From: Sinohyriopsis cumingii
Lineage: Eukaryota > Mollusca > Bivalvia > Unionida > Unionidae
Direction: 5' to 3'
NCBI GenBank assembly: GCA_028554795.2
Contig: CM068827.1
Coordinates: forward strand, 71,893,809 to 71,957,808
DNA length: 64,000 nucleotides
The position numbers and the translations under genes were made by a program. Position 1 is the stretch's first letter; each line of letters opens with the position of its first letter. The notes below the pieces were generated by a model. It saw only the letters and a list, made by a program, of their open reading frames with translations, made no database searches and was not told the DNA's origin. Shown piece after piece: positions 33,424 through 42,108 of the stretch.

Positions 33424-33810
33424 ATGTCACCCTCCAGAAAACCCCAAGGAAAGAAAAGGAAAGGACTGCCACCACGTTTAGCCAAACACGGGGACCTGTT
33501 ATCTGTCCTGTCCAAAGCTTCTCCACCCCTACGAAAAAAACTCATTCAAACGTCTTCCAAAGAGGTCATCGATACCGTGTGCGAATGTTGTTTGAACGTT
33601 TTGAAAGGCACGATCCCTTTGTCCAAACACCAGAAACAATGCTTAAGCAAGCGTCGTCACGTTCTTCGCCAAATGGTTCGAAAGAAAATTCCCATTCGTC
33701 AAAAAAAGAAGATGTTAGTGCAACGTGGAGGCATTTTGCCTCTCTTGTTAGGCCCCATACTGAAAGGAGTCTTGGGAACCATGTTGGGAGGACTGGTGGG
33801 AGCAAGATAA
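33424..33810 (+). CDS. Small basic virion protein, pX-like
   Basis: 128 residues from the ATG at 33424; TATAAAAA lies at 33361-33368. The amino half carries VCECCLNVLKGTIPLSKHQK, a pattern I recognise from proteins encoded beside the integrase in many Polintons and adintovirus-like genomes. A Lys-rich stretch is followed by a hydrophobic Gly/Leu end (LPLLLGPILKGVLGTMLGGL), like the adenovirus pX/mu-type proteins proposed for this family. Probably a virion DNA- or membrane-active protein. Confidence 0.68.
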   Translation: MSPSRKPQGKKRKGLPPRLAKHGDLLSVLSKASPPLRKKLIQTSSKEVIDTVCECCLNVLKGTIPLSKHQKQCLSKRRHVLRQMVRKKIPIRQKKKMLVQRGGILPLLLGPILKGVLGTMLGGLVGAR

Positions 33811-33859
33811 AAAGGCCCTCGAAAGTCCCAAGATCTCAGAATTCACCCCTGACAACCCC

Positions 33860-34486
33860 ATGGAAGGACGAAAACTAGCTTTAGTGCCTTACAAACGATG
33901 GATGGAATACCATCGGTGGCAAGAACAACGCACCCCGCATTTACCTCCCAATCCCAATTTGAGCGAGATGTCCCAGTTACAACACGAATTGCAATCCTTG
34001 ATGGATCGCCAAGATTTGTCCGAAACAGAAAAATCGCAAAAGTACGGTCAACTCTTGCAACGACTGCAACTCTTTCACCAGAAAGCTTTAGACGAAACAG
34101 CTCTACCCACTTTGAAAGATTTTAAGACCTTGATGAAAAGTCCAGCACCATCACCAGTACCAGTACCAGTACCGGTACCAGTGGTCAAGAAAGAAAAAGG
34201 AAAAGAAGAAGAAGAAGAAGGGTTTCAAACTCCACCAGAAAAAGTACGCAAGTTAACAACACCACCTACCTCCAGAATTGGATGGATTAAAAAGATGATG
34301 GCCACCCCTTCTTCATCACAAGAGAAAAAGAAAGTGAAGACAGAAGTGAAACAAGAACCGATATCCCCTGCTCAGACATCCTTCTCTTCGACACCTATTG
34401 CCGGTCGCACACGCAAAGCCTTGCAATCCAAGAAAATACCCCAAGAGAAAAAGAGTAGCCTCTTCCAAGAGTGGGTGCCTTATTAA
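33860..34486 (+). CDS. Polinton protein of unknown function (conserved position before integrase)
   Basis: 208 residues. An amino-terminal helical part (LALVPYKRWMEYHRWQ; LSEMSQLQHELQSLMDR; GQLLQRLQLFHQKALDE) suggests a coiled coil. A Pro-Val repeat and a charged, low-complexity Lys/Glu/Ser/Pro linker follow, with IGWIKKMM near residue 140. No enzyme motif. Genes with an LVPYxR-like start are common at this site in Polintons, probably virion components. The frame is open. Confidence 0.6.
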   Translation: MEGRKLALVPYKRWMEYHRWQEQRTPHLPPNPNLSEMSQLQHELQSLMDRQDLSETEKSQKYGQLLQRLQLFHQKALDETALPTLKDFKTLMKSPAPSPVPVPVPVPVVKKEKGKEEEEEGFQTPPEKVRKLTTPPTSRIGWIKKMMATPSSSQEKKKVKTEVKQEPISPAQTSFSSTPIAGRTRKALQSKKIPQEKKSSLFQEWVPY

Positions 34487-34503
34487 CACACAAACACAAA
34501 AAA

Positions 34504-35614
34504 ATGGAAAAAGTCTTAGCCAGCATTTACTACGATCCCTCGCATCCTGCAGGTTACGCAGGAGTTCAAAAATTGTATCGTGCTGTCAAAACGCGACTGA
34601 AAAGTCTCCGTTTACCTCAAGTGCAACGATGGTTACAAGAACAAGCTACCTACACTTTACACAAACCCATTCGACGTAAGTTTGCCAGAAGTCGCACCCG
34701 AGTGGAAGGCATCGATCATCAATGGCAAGCCGATTTAGCCGATGTCTCTCATTTGGCCAGCTACAATCGCGATAAAATATTTGTTTTGTGTCATCGACGT
34801 CTTTTCCAAATTTGCCTGGGTCGTGCCCTTGACTTCCAAATCCAGCAGCGAGTTAGTGCGAGCCCTGCAACGAGTGTTGAAACAAAGCGGTCGTCACCCT
34901 CTTCGATGGCAAACGGACAAAGGCACCGAATTTCTGAACCAAGCTTTCCAAAAAGAATTAAAGAAACGTGACATTCATTTTTTTACCACCGAGAATCCCG
35001 AAACCAAAGCCAGCATCGTGGAACGTTTTCAACGCACTTTGAAAGAACGCATGTGGAAATATTTTACGCATCACCACACTCTGAAGTACATCGACATCTT
35101 ACCGCACCTGGTGCAAGCGTACAACCAATCTTACCATCGAAGCATCGGACGTGCCCCGCAAGACGTGACTCCCGACAACGAAGTGCTGGTGTTTGAGCGC
35201 CTGTTTGGTACGTCCCCGACGAGGGCTGTCCCCAAGAAAAGTGGAGAGTTGACCGTAGGAGATTGGGTGCGCATTGGCAAAACCAAACGCACTTTCGACA
35301 AAGGTTACTTACCTAACTGGACGACCGAATTGTTTCGCGTCACTGGACGAGTGCATGGCCGTCATCCTGCCGTCTATAAATTGGAAGACATGAACGGAGA
35401 AGTGCTCAAAGGAACGTTTTATTTGCCCGAGTTACAACGTGTGACCAAAAAAGAAGACGACGTGTACGACATCGAAAGCATTCTCGAACGCAGAACCCGT
35501 AAAGTGGGCAAACGACGTGTCAAAGAAGTCAAAGTACGTTGGAAAGGATATCCACCCAGCTTCGATTCTTGGATCGACGCTTCGCAAGTCATCGACTATA
35601 AAAAGAAGAAGTGA
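34504..35614 (+). pseudogene. Integrase with C-terminal chromodomain, broken
   Basis: Retroviral-type (rve) integrase of Polintons. The amino-terminal part (YYDPSHPAGYAGVQKLYRAV) is typical of the family. Catalytic acidic residues: Asp in DHQWQADLADV (about 34725), Asp in WQTDKGTEF (about 34917), and Glu in ASIVERFQ (about 35022), with 34 residues between the second and third. A carboxyl-terminal chromodomain at about 35460-35590 (YDIESILERR, VRWKGYPPSFDSWI) probably guides insertion to marked chromatin. It inserts the element and makes the 6 bp target duplication. About one break. Confidence 0.93.
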
Positions 35615-35619
35615 CCATC

Positions 35620-35835
35620 ATGCCCTTTCACACAGCAGACGCAGCTACGTCGATCACTCCTCCTTCACCTAGTTCTTCTGTGCAAGATTTACAAAAACAA
35701 CCTTTGTGGGTGTGGTGTGGAGAACGTGTGCCTAAAACGCAAATCGTCTTTTTCTGCCAAATCTTCGTGGTGTATTGTGTCATCGGGGCAGCCATCGCCA
35801 ATTTGAGTTTGCAACAAGGAGACAAACAATTGTAG
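35620..35835 (+). CDS. Small single-pass membrane protein
   Basis: 71 residues from the ATG at 35620; TATAAAAA lies at 35597-35604, inside the end of the integrase gene. A Ser/Pro-rich amino end precedes a hydrophobic segment at residues 41-64 (QIVFFCQIFVVYCVIGAAIA). Small membrane proteins with a Lys-Thr-x-Ile-Val-Phe-x-Cys-Gln start to the membrane helix are recurrent in Polintons between integrase and capsid genes. Role unknown. Confidence 0.62.
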   Translation: MPFHTADAATSITPPSPSSSVQDLQKQPLWVWCGERVPKTQIVFFCQIFVVYCVIGAAIANLSLQQGDKQL

Positions 35836-36035
35836 ACCATTTTATTGAGCAGTTGCATCGGTTACCTGCTTCCCAATCCCTCCCTGAAATTCTCCTCGAA
35901 CGGGAACCACGGGAACCTTGTGTCCAGTGCCAGTGCCAGTCACCACTCCAACCACAACCAGAACCCCATTTTGGGAGGAGACACGCCTCTGACGTCCAGT
36001 AATATCCCCTCGGACAGCCACAGAACTCTGGAATT

Positions 36036-36966
36036 ATGAGTCACCAAAACCAATTTTACTTGACCTTACCCAGTGACAGTTCCATGGAGGTGTTTCCCCA
36101 CAACACGTTGTGCTGTTACACGGCCAAATTACCTCAAGCCATCCCCTTAGATCACGAAGCCCATTGGGAAGTGGCTTTAGTAGAAATGATTCACCCGACC
36201 CAAGTCCTCAATGTCCTTCCCAATCAAAATAAATTTGATGTGGAAGTTTATGACGAGCGAGTGCAACAGTGGTTGGATAACCATGGCAAATATGACAAGA
36301 AAACCCGTTTACAAAATCAAAAGTACACCACCAATCACTTGTTCATTCCCCCAGGGTATTATTTTAGTGGTCAACATTTGGTCAGCACCATAACCTCCAG
36401 GTCTAATGTCGTGTTTCTGAAAGCTTTGGAGGATGCCAAAAAAAAGTGTCACCATGGATTACCACAAAGCAGCTCGTCGCTTCTTGATGAAATTTGGCGG
36501 GAGTAAAATCGTGTCCATTTTATTTTGTCCTGACTTGTTTGACATGTTGGGCGGAGACATGGACATGAGAATGACCATGATGAAGAAAAACGAATTACCC
36601 ATCGTTTACGACAACGAGTCTTTTAGCAAGTTATTTCGTGCCCCAGTAGAACTGAATCAAGGACTGAATTTGATGTTCGTGTATTCCGATGTGGTGGAGT
36701 ACAACGTGGTGGGACACACCTCCGTACCGTTACTGCGTGTCATTCCTTTCAAAGTGGATTCTGCCACGAACGCTGACGAGGAAGGTGGAAACACTTACCA
36801 CGTCCACCGCGAATTTGTACATCCTCACTATTTGCCTGTCAGCAAGTCTTATTTGGACACGGTCAACATTGCTATAAAAGGAGATCTGGGACAAAATATT
36901 CCATTCACCAAAGGAAAAGTCACGGTGAAACTCTATTTTCGAAAACGGTTCTCTCACGACTCGTAA
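36036..36966 (+). pseudogene. Minor capsid (penton-like) protein, broken
   Basis: Starts MSHQNQFYLTLPSDSSMEVF and continues with NTLCCYTAKLPQAIPLD and WEVALVEMIHP, the pattern of the single-jelly-roll minor capsid protein of Polintons. Later parts include LRVIPFKVD and HPHYLPVSKSYLDTVNIAIK, typical of its carboxyl half. It forms the capsid vertices in the family model. It lies directly before the small basic virion gene and the major capsid gene. About one break. Confidence 0.85.
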
Positions 36967-36969
36967 GTC

Positions 36970-37386
36970 ATGTATCCAGTGTACCGAGGGTTTGCTCGAC
37001 AGCGAGGACACGGTTTAGGAGATATGCTGAAATCAGCCTTTCGTTCGGTGGCCCCGGTGTTGAAACCGATGGTGACACGCGGATTGCACGCCTTGAAAGA
37101 TGCGGCACTGACGCAAGGCAAAGAATTTCTCCAAAATGTCATCATCGACAAACAAAACCCTAAAGAAGCCTTCATGAGGGCAGGCAAAAATGTCTTGCTG
37201 CAAACGGGCAAAGACATTTTAGGCCGACGAGACACACCTATAAATGCCCTGCACGCTACCGAGTCAGGCATTCAGCAAGGACAAGGCAGAAAGAGACGAC
37301 GAAGAAAACACCCTTTCACCAGACTTCAAGCTAGAAAGGCCAAGAAAAGAAGAACCGTTCGAGACTTAGACGTTTTCGATTATTGA
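36970..37386 (+). CDS. Small basic virion protein, possibly pVI-like
   Basis: 138 residues; TATAAAA lies at 36873-36879. The amino-terminal 40 residues could form an amphipathic helix (GLGDMLKSAFRSVAPVLKPM). The middle is helical and Gln/Lys-rich, and the end is very basic (RKRRRRKHPF, RKAKKRRTVR). Its position between minor and major capsid genes and its amphipathic start recall adenovirus pVI, a membrane-lytic cement protein; this is inferred, not proven. Confidence 0.6.
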   Translation: MYPVYRGFARQRGHGLGDMLKSAFRSVAPVLKPMVTRGLHALKDAALTQGKEFLQNVIIDKQNPKEAFMRAGKNVLLQTGKDILGRRDTPINALHATESGIQQGQGRKRRRRKHPFTRLQARKAKKRRTVRDLDVFDY

Positions 37387-37402
37387 GAAAAGAGACAAAA
37401 AA

Positions 37403-38716
37403 ATGATGCACCGAGAGTCTTGCGCTTGTTCCAAGACGGAACTGGATCTGTTTGCCATGCCCCCCACCATGATGACGATGCAAGAATCCCAATGGGTGGA
37501 ATTTCACCCCGTCTCCTCATTGACAGCCTCAGCTCCCATCGAGTTTGAAATCAAAGGACAGCCCGAAGATTACATCGATCTGAATAGCAGTTACTTGTAC
37601 TTGAAAGTCAAAGTTGTCGATGAGGACAATTCAACCCTAGATGGCGATGAGGTAATAGCTCCCGTCAACAATTTCATGCATTCCTTGTTTAGCGGAGTGG
37701 ACTTGTACTTGAACAACAAACTGGTCAGCAGCAGCATGGATACTTACCCTTATCGAGCGTACCTGGAAAATCTCTTGACGTACGGAATAGACGCCAAGAA
37801 CACTAATCTCAATGCCTGTGTGGTATGGGAAGCTGACGAAGCAGGCCAGTTTGAAACATTCGAAACTGATGCAACCAAAACACCAAACAATGACGGATTT
37901 GTAGAACGAAGAGACAAAATCAAAAACGGACAAAGTTTAGAACTAATGGATCGTTTACATTTGGACATGTGGTTGCAAGAGAAATATTTGCTGAACGGGG
38001 TGAATGTCCGCCTGAGACTGAATCGTAGCAGTGCCGCTTTCCATTTGATAGGTAATACTGCTTGCAAAACTGTCATCGAGGAAGCCAGGCTCTACGTACG
38101 ACGCGTAGAAGTGTTACCTAAAGTGGGTAACGACATCAGTCAGACGTTGAGCAGAACGACCGCCAAGTATCCGATCCGACGCGTGGAAGTGAAAACCTTC
38201 ACCATTCCCAAGGGACAGCGATCCATGATCGAAGATCATCTGTTCCAAGGACAGCTACCCAAACGTTTGATCGTTGGTATCGTCGAAAATGAAGCCTTCA
38301 ACGGAGCTTTGGCTAAAAATCCTTTCTACTTTCAACACTTTGGCGTGTCCAAAATCGAAGTCAGTCGCGATGGCAAGACCTTGTGTACCCGACCCTTTGA
38401 GCCTGACTTTCAGAAGAAGAATTACTTGAGATCGTACTTGTCCCTGTACGAAGCCACCGGCCAGTTAGGAACCAACACCAGTCACGGTATTACGTACGAC
38501 GATTATGTAGGAGGCTACGCTTTGTGGGCTTTCGATTTCACTCCTGACCAAGGCAGCGACGAGGGACATTTCCACCCTATAAAATCAGGCCAGATTCGTG
38601 TGGAAATTCAGTTTGCAAACCGAGACCCTGATGTAACGGTGAACGTAATCCTGTATGCAGAATTCGATAATACCATAGAAATCAACAGTTTGAGAGAAGT
38701 CATTCTAGATTATTAG
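37403..38716 (+). CDS. Major capsid protein, double jelly-roll
   Basis: 437 residues, usual length for Polinton major capsid proteins. Recognisable family segments: YIDLNSSYLYLKVKVVDEDN, NNFMHSLFSGVDLYLNNKLV, MDTYPYRAYLENLL in the first jelly-roll; KYPIRRVEVKTFTIPKGQ, PKRLIVGIVENEAFNG and FDFTPDQ in the second; and the common end NVILYAEFDNTIEI. TATAAAT lies at 37239-37245. It forms the hexameric shell units. The frame is open in this fossil copy. Confidence 0.95.
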   Translation: MMHRESCACSKTELDLFAMPPTMMTMQESQWVEFHPVSSLTASAPIEFEIKGQPEDYIDLNSSYLYLKVKVVDEDNSTLDGDEVIAPVNNFMHSLFSGVDLYLNNKLVSSSMDTYPYRAYLENLLTYGIDAKNTNLNACVVWEADEAGQFETFETDATKTPNNDGFVERRDKIKNGQSLELMDRLHLDMWLQEKYLLNGVNVRLRLNRSSAAFHLIGNTACKTVIEEARLYVRRVEVLPKVGNDISQTLSRTTAKYPIRRVEVKTFTIPKGQRSMIEDHLFQGQLPKRLIVGIVENEAFNGALAKNPFYFQHFGVSKIEVSRDGKTLCTRPFEPDFQKKNYLRSYLSLYEATGQLGTNTSHGITYDDYVGGYALWAFDFTPDQGSDEGHFHPIKSGQIRVEIQFANRDPDVTVNVILYAEFDNTIEINSLREVILDY

Positions 38717-38721
38717 AAACC

Positions 38722-39198
38722 ATGGAAGACTGTTCTCCCTCTTTACCTAGTGGAGAAACTTTAAAGATGGAATGTGTTGAAAAAGAAGAAGTGATCATGA
38801 TGAAGTCGAGATGGCCAGAACAAGAAGCCCATTTAGTCTCCTGTTTTGCCAAACACTTGGTCGACAAAATGACGGAATTGATCAAGAAAAATTGTTATGG
38901 ATGTCAAAACGATCATCCCAGTCAAATTCAACACGATAAATGCCTGATGTTGAGTCAAGAAGAAAAATTGGACGAGTATCTGGACGAAGCTTGGAGTCTC
39001 ATCTCGAACAAAGACGTGTTGCACCAGTGGTATAAAGACTTGCGTGAACATTCTTGTCCACCATTAACCACTCAAGAGATCCATCGTATCGAAGCTCTCC
39101 TAAATCAGAGTGAGGAAACAGAACGAATAACCGTTTATTCGTCAGACATTTTCAAGCAAAAAGTCAGGATCGAATTGACGACTTATTATTACCTGTGA
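38722..39198 (+). CDS. Cys/His-motif protein between capsid and protease genes
   Basis: 158 residues; TATAAAA lies at 38578-38584. The central motif NCYGCQNDHPSQIQHDKCLM gives C-x2-C-x3-H-x5-H-x2-C, a likely zinc site. I recognise this motif from genes at the same place in other Polinton-like genomes. The rest is helical (LDEYLDEAWSLISNKD, IHRIEALLNQSEE). Role unknown. The start is 5 bp past the capsid stop, and the end nearly touches the protease gene. Confidence 0.65.
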   Translation: MEDCSPSLPSGETLKMECVEKEEVIMMKSRWPEQEAHLVSCFAKHLVDKMTELIKKNCYGCQNDHPSQIQHDKCLMLSQEEKLDEYLDEAWSLISNKDVLHQWYKDLREHSCPPLTTQEIHRIEALLNQSEETERITVYSSDIFKQKVRIELTTYYYL

Positions 39199-39215
39199 AG
39201 AAGAAAACAACACAA

Positions 39216-39776
39216 ATGGATACCTGGGAACTTTATTACCTTTTGAACCACAGTTCGTATACGGCTTCTTGGAATCCTGTCGTCTGTGCTAAAGATGAAC
39301 TCCCTCATCGCAAACCTAAAGACCATCAAGCTTACGTGATCAACACGGACGACAGCCATCTCCCAGGAACCCACTGGGTAGCCGTCTACTTTCCTCAAGA
39401 AGGATGTGTGGAATATTTCGATTCGTACGGATTGCCCCCTTTGGAAGACGATATCATTGACTTTATGAGAAGAAATGCTCAAACCACCCGATTCAATAAT
39501 GTGAAATTACAAGGCACAGATTCCTTGGTGTGTGGACAATATTGTGTGTATTTTCTGCATCATCGCAGCCTAGGCTATTCCTTAGAACATTTAGTGACTC
39601 ATTTCGATCCTCGTTCTTCTGCTAGAAATGATGTGAAAGTAGATCGATGGTTTTGTGACCATTATGCTTATCTTTTGTCTCAAGCTAGGAAACGTAGTGT
39701 CCATCAATGGCCTAATGATTTCCAACAGTGGAAATCACAATTTCATTCACAACGTTGTCAGCCCTGTTTAAAGTAG
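39216..39776 (+). CDS. Adenain-type cysteine protease
   Basis: 186 residues from the ATG at 39216. The catalytic residues match adenovirus protease: His53 (GTHWVAVYF), Asp69 (EYFDSYG), Gln99 as oxyanion residue and Cys106 (CGQYCVYF), with the Gln-to-Cys spacing of seven as in adenain. It matures the capsid. The frame is open. AATAAA at 39890-39895 would end the message of this capsid block. Confidence 0.93.
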   Translation: MDTWELYYLLNHSSYTASWNPVVCAKDELPHRKPKDHQAYVINTDDSHLPGTHWVAVYFPQEGCVEYFDSYGLPPLEDDIIDFMRRNAQTTRFNNVKLQGTDSLVCGQYCVYFLHHRSLGYSLEHLVTHFDPRSSARNDVKVDRWFCDHYAYLLSQARKRSVHQWPNDFQQWKSQFHSQRCQPCLK

Positions 39777-40101
39777 ATTGTCCATTGAGAAAAAATGTTT
39801 GTGATTTGAAAAAATTTGTTTGATGTTATAGTGTTGGATTATTGTTAAAAATGTTAGAAATGTTGTTGTTTAGTGTTAAGTGATTTTTGAATAAAAAATG
39901 TTGTTTTGAAAAAAATGCCTTTGTCTTTTGTTTAGCTATAAGAATGTTGGATTGATGCTCTTTCATTTCTTACTATCCCTCTCATGAACGTTGCGGCTCG
40001 AAAACCGTGTTGGATGTTTTCCTTCACGTCCGCGCTTTGACTTTAAGAACCGGGGTTGTTTCCAGTCTAACCATCCATTGTTGACTCATCCTCCTACGAA
40101 G
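39777..40101. promoter_or_regulatory. 3' region of the capsid block and promoter of the right-end gene set
   Basis: AATAAA at 39890-39895, followed by GT/T-rich sequence. Then GATGTTTTCCTTCACGTCC starts at 40013 and leads into GCGCTTTGACTTTAAGAACC. This TTTTCCTTCACGTCCGCGC box recurs before each of the next genes. Confidence 0.65.
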
Positions 40102-40464
40102 ATGTGCTCGAAACTAGCTAAGCTCAACGAAGCCTACGTGAATTTGCATAGGGTCAGACACAGTCTGATACCGAAGCCAGAAGAAATAGAGAATGTGAGA
40201 ATGTTAAAAATCACTGAAGACCTGATAGAAGAGCTCTTCAGAGAAGAAATGAACAGGGAGAAAGAAGAATGGACAGAGAAGTACAGACTTCAGAGACAGC
40301 AGCAACAGCAGCAACAACAGCAACAGCAGCAGCAACAACCTGAAGCTGACAGAGGCTTTGTCGATTGTCGTATCGACACCAAAGAGTTCTTCTTCTCTTT
40401 CCGAAGAAGCAGACCTATCGCCAGAAAGTCAATCCTCAGAGGACATCGCATTCTTAGAAACTAA
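40102..40464 (+). CDS. Right-end charged coiled-coil protein 1 (poly-Gln)
   Basis: 120 residues from the ATG at 40102. A helical start (KLAKLNEAYVNLHRVRHSL), a charged helix (LIEELFREEMNREKEEW), a poly-Gln run of about 16, then a basic end (FFFSFRRSRPIARKSILR). It resembles the next two genes in size, charge and promoter, so the three may be diverged tandem duplicates. A histone-type stem-loop follows 29 bp after the stop. Function unknown. Confidence 0.6.
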   Translation: MCSKLAKLNEAYVNLHRVRHSLIPKPEEIENVRMLKITEDLIEELFREEMNREKEEWTEKYRLQRQQQQQQQQQQQQQQPEADRGFVDCRIDTKEFFFSFRRSRPIARKSILRGHRILRN

Positions 40465-40493
40465 AAAAAAGAATGCCATAGCAAACAAAAAAC

Positions 40494-40530
40494 AGCCCTT
40501 TTCAGGGCTACCCAATACTCTAGAAAAGAA
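40494..40530 (+). terminator. Histone-type 3' stem-loop plus U7-like downstream element (copy 5)
   Basis: AGCCCTTTTCAGGGCT (40494-40509), ACCCA, then AAAAGAA (40524-40530) after 14 bases from the stem. The outer pair is A-T in place of G-C, a compensated change that supports an RNA hairpin. Confidence 0.82.
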
Positions 40531-40961
40531 ATAACGATCAATTTGCCAATGTGTGTAGGTAGAGTAGTGTGAAAATAAACACTAACTCTTTTTAAAAAAT
40601 GTGAGGGTATGTGTTTGTGTGTTTGTGTTTGTAAGTGATCAAGTAAGTTGGTATGGATAGTAGATTAAAATGATGTCTTTTTTGGTGTTTGAGGTGTGTA
40701 TTTGGGGTTAAATTGGATTGCTTTGCGTATGTAAATAGTCTATTGAAGTGATTTATGAAAAAATTTTAAAATAGTGATGGGTAGCATAAAAAGTGAGTGA
40801 GTGTTTCTTTTAGGTCCGCGCGTTGTTGTTGTTTTTGGTCATGATCTAGGTAAGATCAATTTTATGTTTTTAGGGGATGTTTTCCTTCACGTCCGCGCTT
40901 TCACTATAAATTGAAACTCGCTGGACAGTCTAGCTACCCTTGTTGATTGATCAACACAAGA
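40531..40961. promoter_or_regulatory. Duplicated intergenic region with TTTTCCTTCACGTCCGCGC promoter box
   Basis: Contains GTGTGTAGGTAGAGTAGTGT, GTGAGGGTATGTGTT-like and TCATGATCTAGGTAAGATC segments, all repeated at 41343-41709. Then comes the box starting at 40876, running into GCGCTTTCACTATAAATT with a TATAAAT. Clearly a duplicate of the next intergenic region. Confidence 0.68.
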
Positions 40962-41273
40962 ATGAATAGTAGCAGAATAAGCAAACTTCTTGAACTTCAG
41001 ATACATCTGGAATATGTAAGGCGCCTGGTCAATGAACTGGCTGCGGAGGCTATAATAGAAGAAGAAAGAATAAAGAAAGAAGAGGGGGAGAGAAGAGAGA
41101 GGGAAGAAGAGGAAAAGAAAAGAGAAGAGAGGATGTCGTTCAATATTCCCGAGACAGAGGATTGGGGTGTTGAAGCGAATCATCCTCCCTCTGCGCTCCC
41201 CAGAAGAAAGGTGAAAGAAGACTGGGGAAGAAGATGCGTGTGTGGCGCCAGGCCAGGAAGGTGCAACCATTAG
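40962..41273 (+). CDS. Right-end charged coiled-coil protein 2
   Basis: 103 residues from MNSSRISKLLELQIHLEYVR. A helical start with Leu heptads is followed by a Glu/Arg/Lys coiled coil (residues 30-60) and a basic end with CVCGARPGRC. TATAAAT lies about 55 bp upstream, and a histone-type stem-loop 33 bp after the stop. Related in design to 40102 and 41710. Function unknown. Confidence 0.58.
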   Translation: MNSSRISKLLELQIHLEYVRRLVNELAAEAIIEEERIKKEEGERREREEEEKKREERMSFNIPETEDWGVEANHPPSALPRRKVKEDWGRRCVCGARPGRCNH

Positions 41274-41305
41274 ATAGGTGCATCAGGAGTTCAAAAAAAA
41301 CCAAC

Positions 41306-41342
41306 AGCCCTTTTCAGGGCTACCCAATACTCTAGAAAAGAA
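41306..41342 (+). terminator. Histone-type 3' stem-loop plus U7-like downstream element (copy 6)
   Basis: AGCCCTTTTCAGGGCT (41306-41321), ACCCA (41322-41326), AAAAGAA (41336-41342) after 14 bases. Same compensated A-T outer pair as copy 5. Confidence 0.82.
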
Positions 41343-41709
41343 ATAACTATTGATTTGCCAATGTGTGTAGGTAGAGTAGTGTGTATATAAACACTAACTC
41401 TTTTTTAAAAAAATGTGAGGGTATGTGTTAGTGTGTTTGTGTTTGTAAGAGTAAAGGTATGTTTGTGCGAATAGTAGATTATGGGTTTCTTTATTGTTTC
41501 TTAGCGTATGTGGAGAGTATAGTTTGGGTTATATTATATGAAATGAGAAAAGTAGGGATGTTTTCCTTCACGTCCGCGCGATGTTAGTCATGATCTAGGT
41601 AAGATCCATTTTATGTTTTTAGGGGGGTGTTTTCCTTCACGTACGCGCTTTCACTATAAGAACCCATAGTGTTCGTTGTTCAAACCAATCTGCAAAGAAT
41701 AAAAAGAAG
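41343..41709. promoter_or_regulatory. Intergenic region with two TTTTCCTTCACG boxes
   Basis: Box copies begin near 41557 and 41626 (the second reads CACGTACGCGC). CACTATAAGAACC after the second gives the TATA-like element. TCATGATCTAGGTAAGATC lies at 41589-41607, as at 40839. Confidence 0.66.
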
Positions 41710-42054
41710 ATGGCGTCAAACCAAATCGACAAAATACAAACCTTGCAAGACGTTTTAGACAACTTAGGAATAATGGAACAGATGCTATTAAGACTGGTTG
41801 AAGACCATTATTCCTATAGTCCCCATCGTGTGAAGATGGAAATTAATAACTTAAGGAAAGCAAAGGACAAGATTAGTGGTGTCATGAAAGAGATCAAGGA
41901 GGAGAAGGAGGATGAAGAGGAAAGAATAAGAATACGCAATTGGAACGAAAAAATTGAAAAAGAAGAAGAAAATGAAAAGAAGAAGAAAGAAGAGGAGGAA
42001 GAGAAGAAGAAAGAAGAGGAGGAGAAGAAAAAAAGAAAGAGAAGAAGAGTGTAG
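41710..42054 (+). CDS. Right-end charged coiled-coil protein 3 (outermost)
   Basis: 114 residues from MASNQIDKIQTLQDVLDNLG. Leu-rich helical first half (MEQMLLRLVEDHY; KMEINNLRKAKDKISGVMKE), then a very long Glu/Lys coiled coil ending KKRKRRRV, like a nuclear-localisation signal. It reads outward into the right terminal repeat, where its histone-type 3' signal lies. Function unknown. Confidence 0.58.
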   Translation: MASNQIDKIQTLQDVLDNLGIMEQMLLRLVEDHYSYSPHRVKMEINNLRKAKDKISGVMKEIKEEKEDEEERIRIRNWNEKIEKEEENEKKKKEEEEEKKKEEEEKKKRKRRRV

Positions 42055-42108
42055 GAGATAAAATAAGAACTTGGTGGAGGAAAAGAAGAAATTAGAAGAA
42101 GAAGAAGA

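Noticed and set aside
34504-35614. LTR-retrotransposon integrase (chromovirus)
   Set aside because: The chromodomain fits, but the amino-terminal part and all neighbours are Polinton, and there is no reverse transcriptase or LTR.
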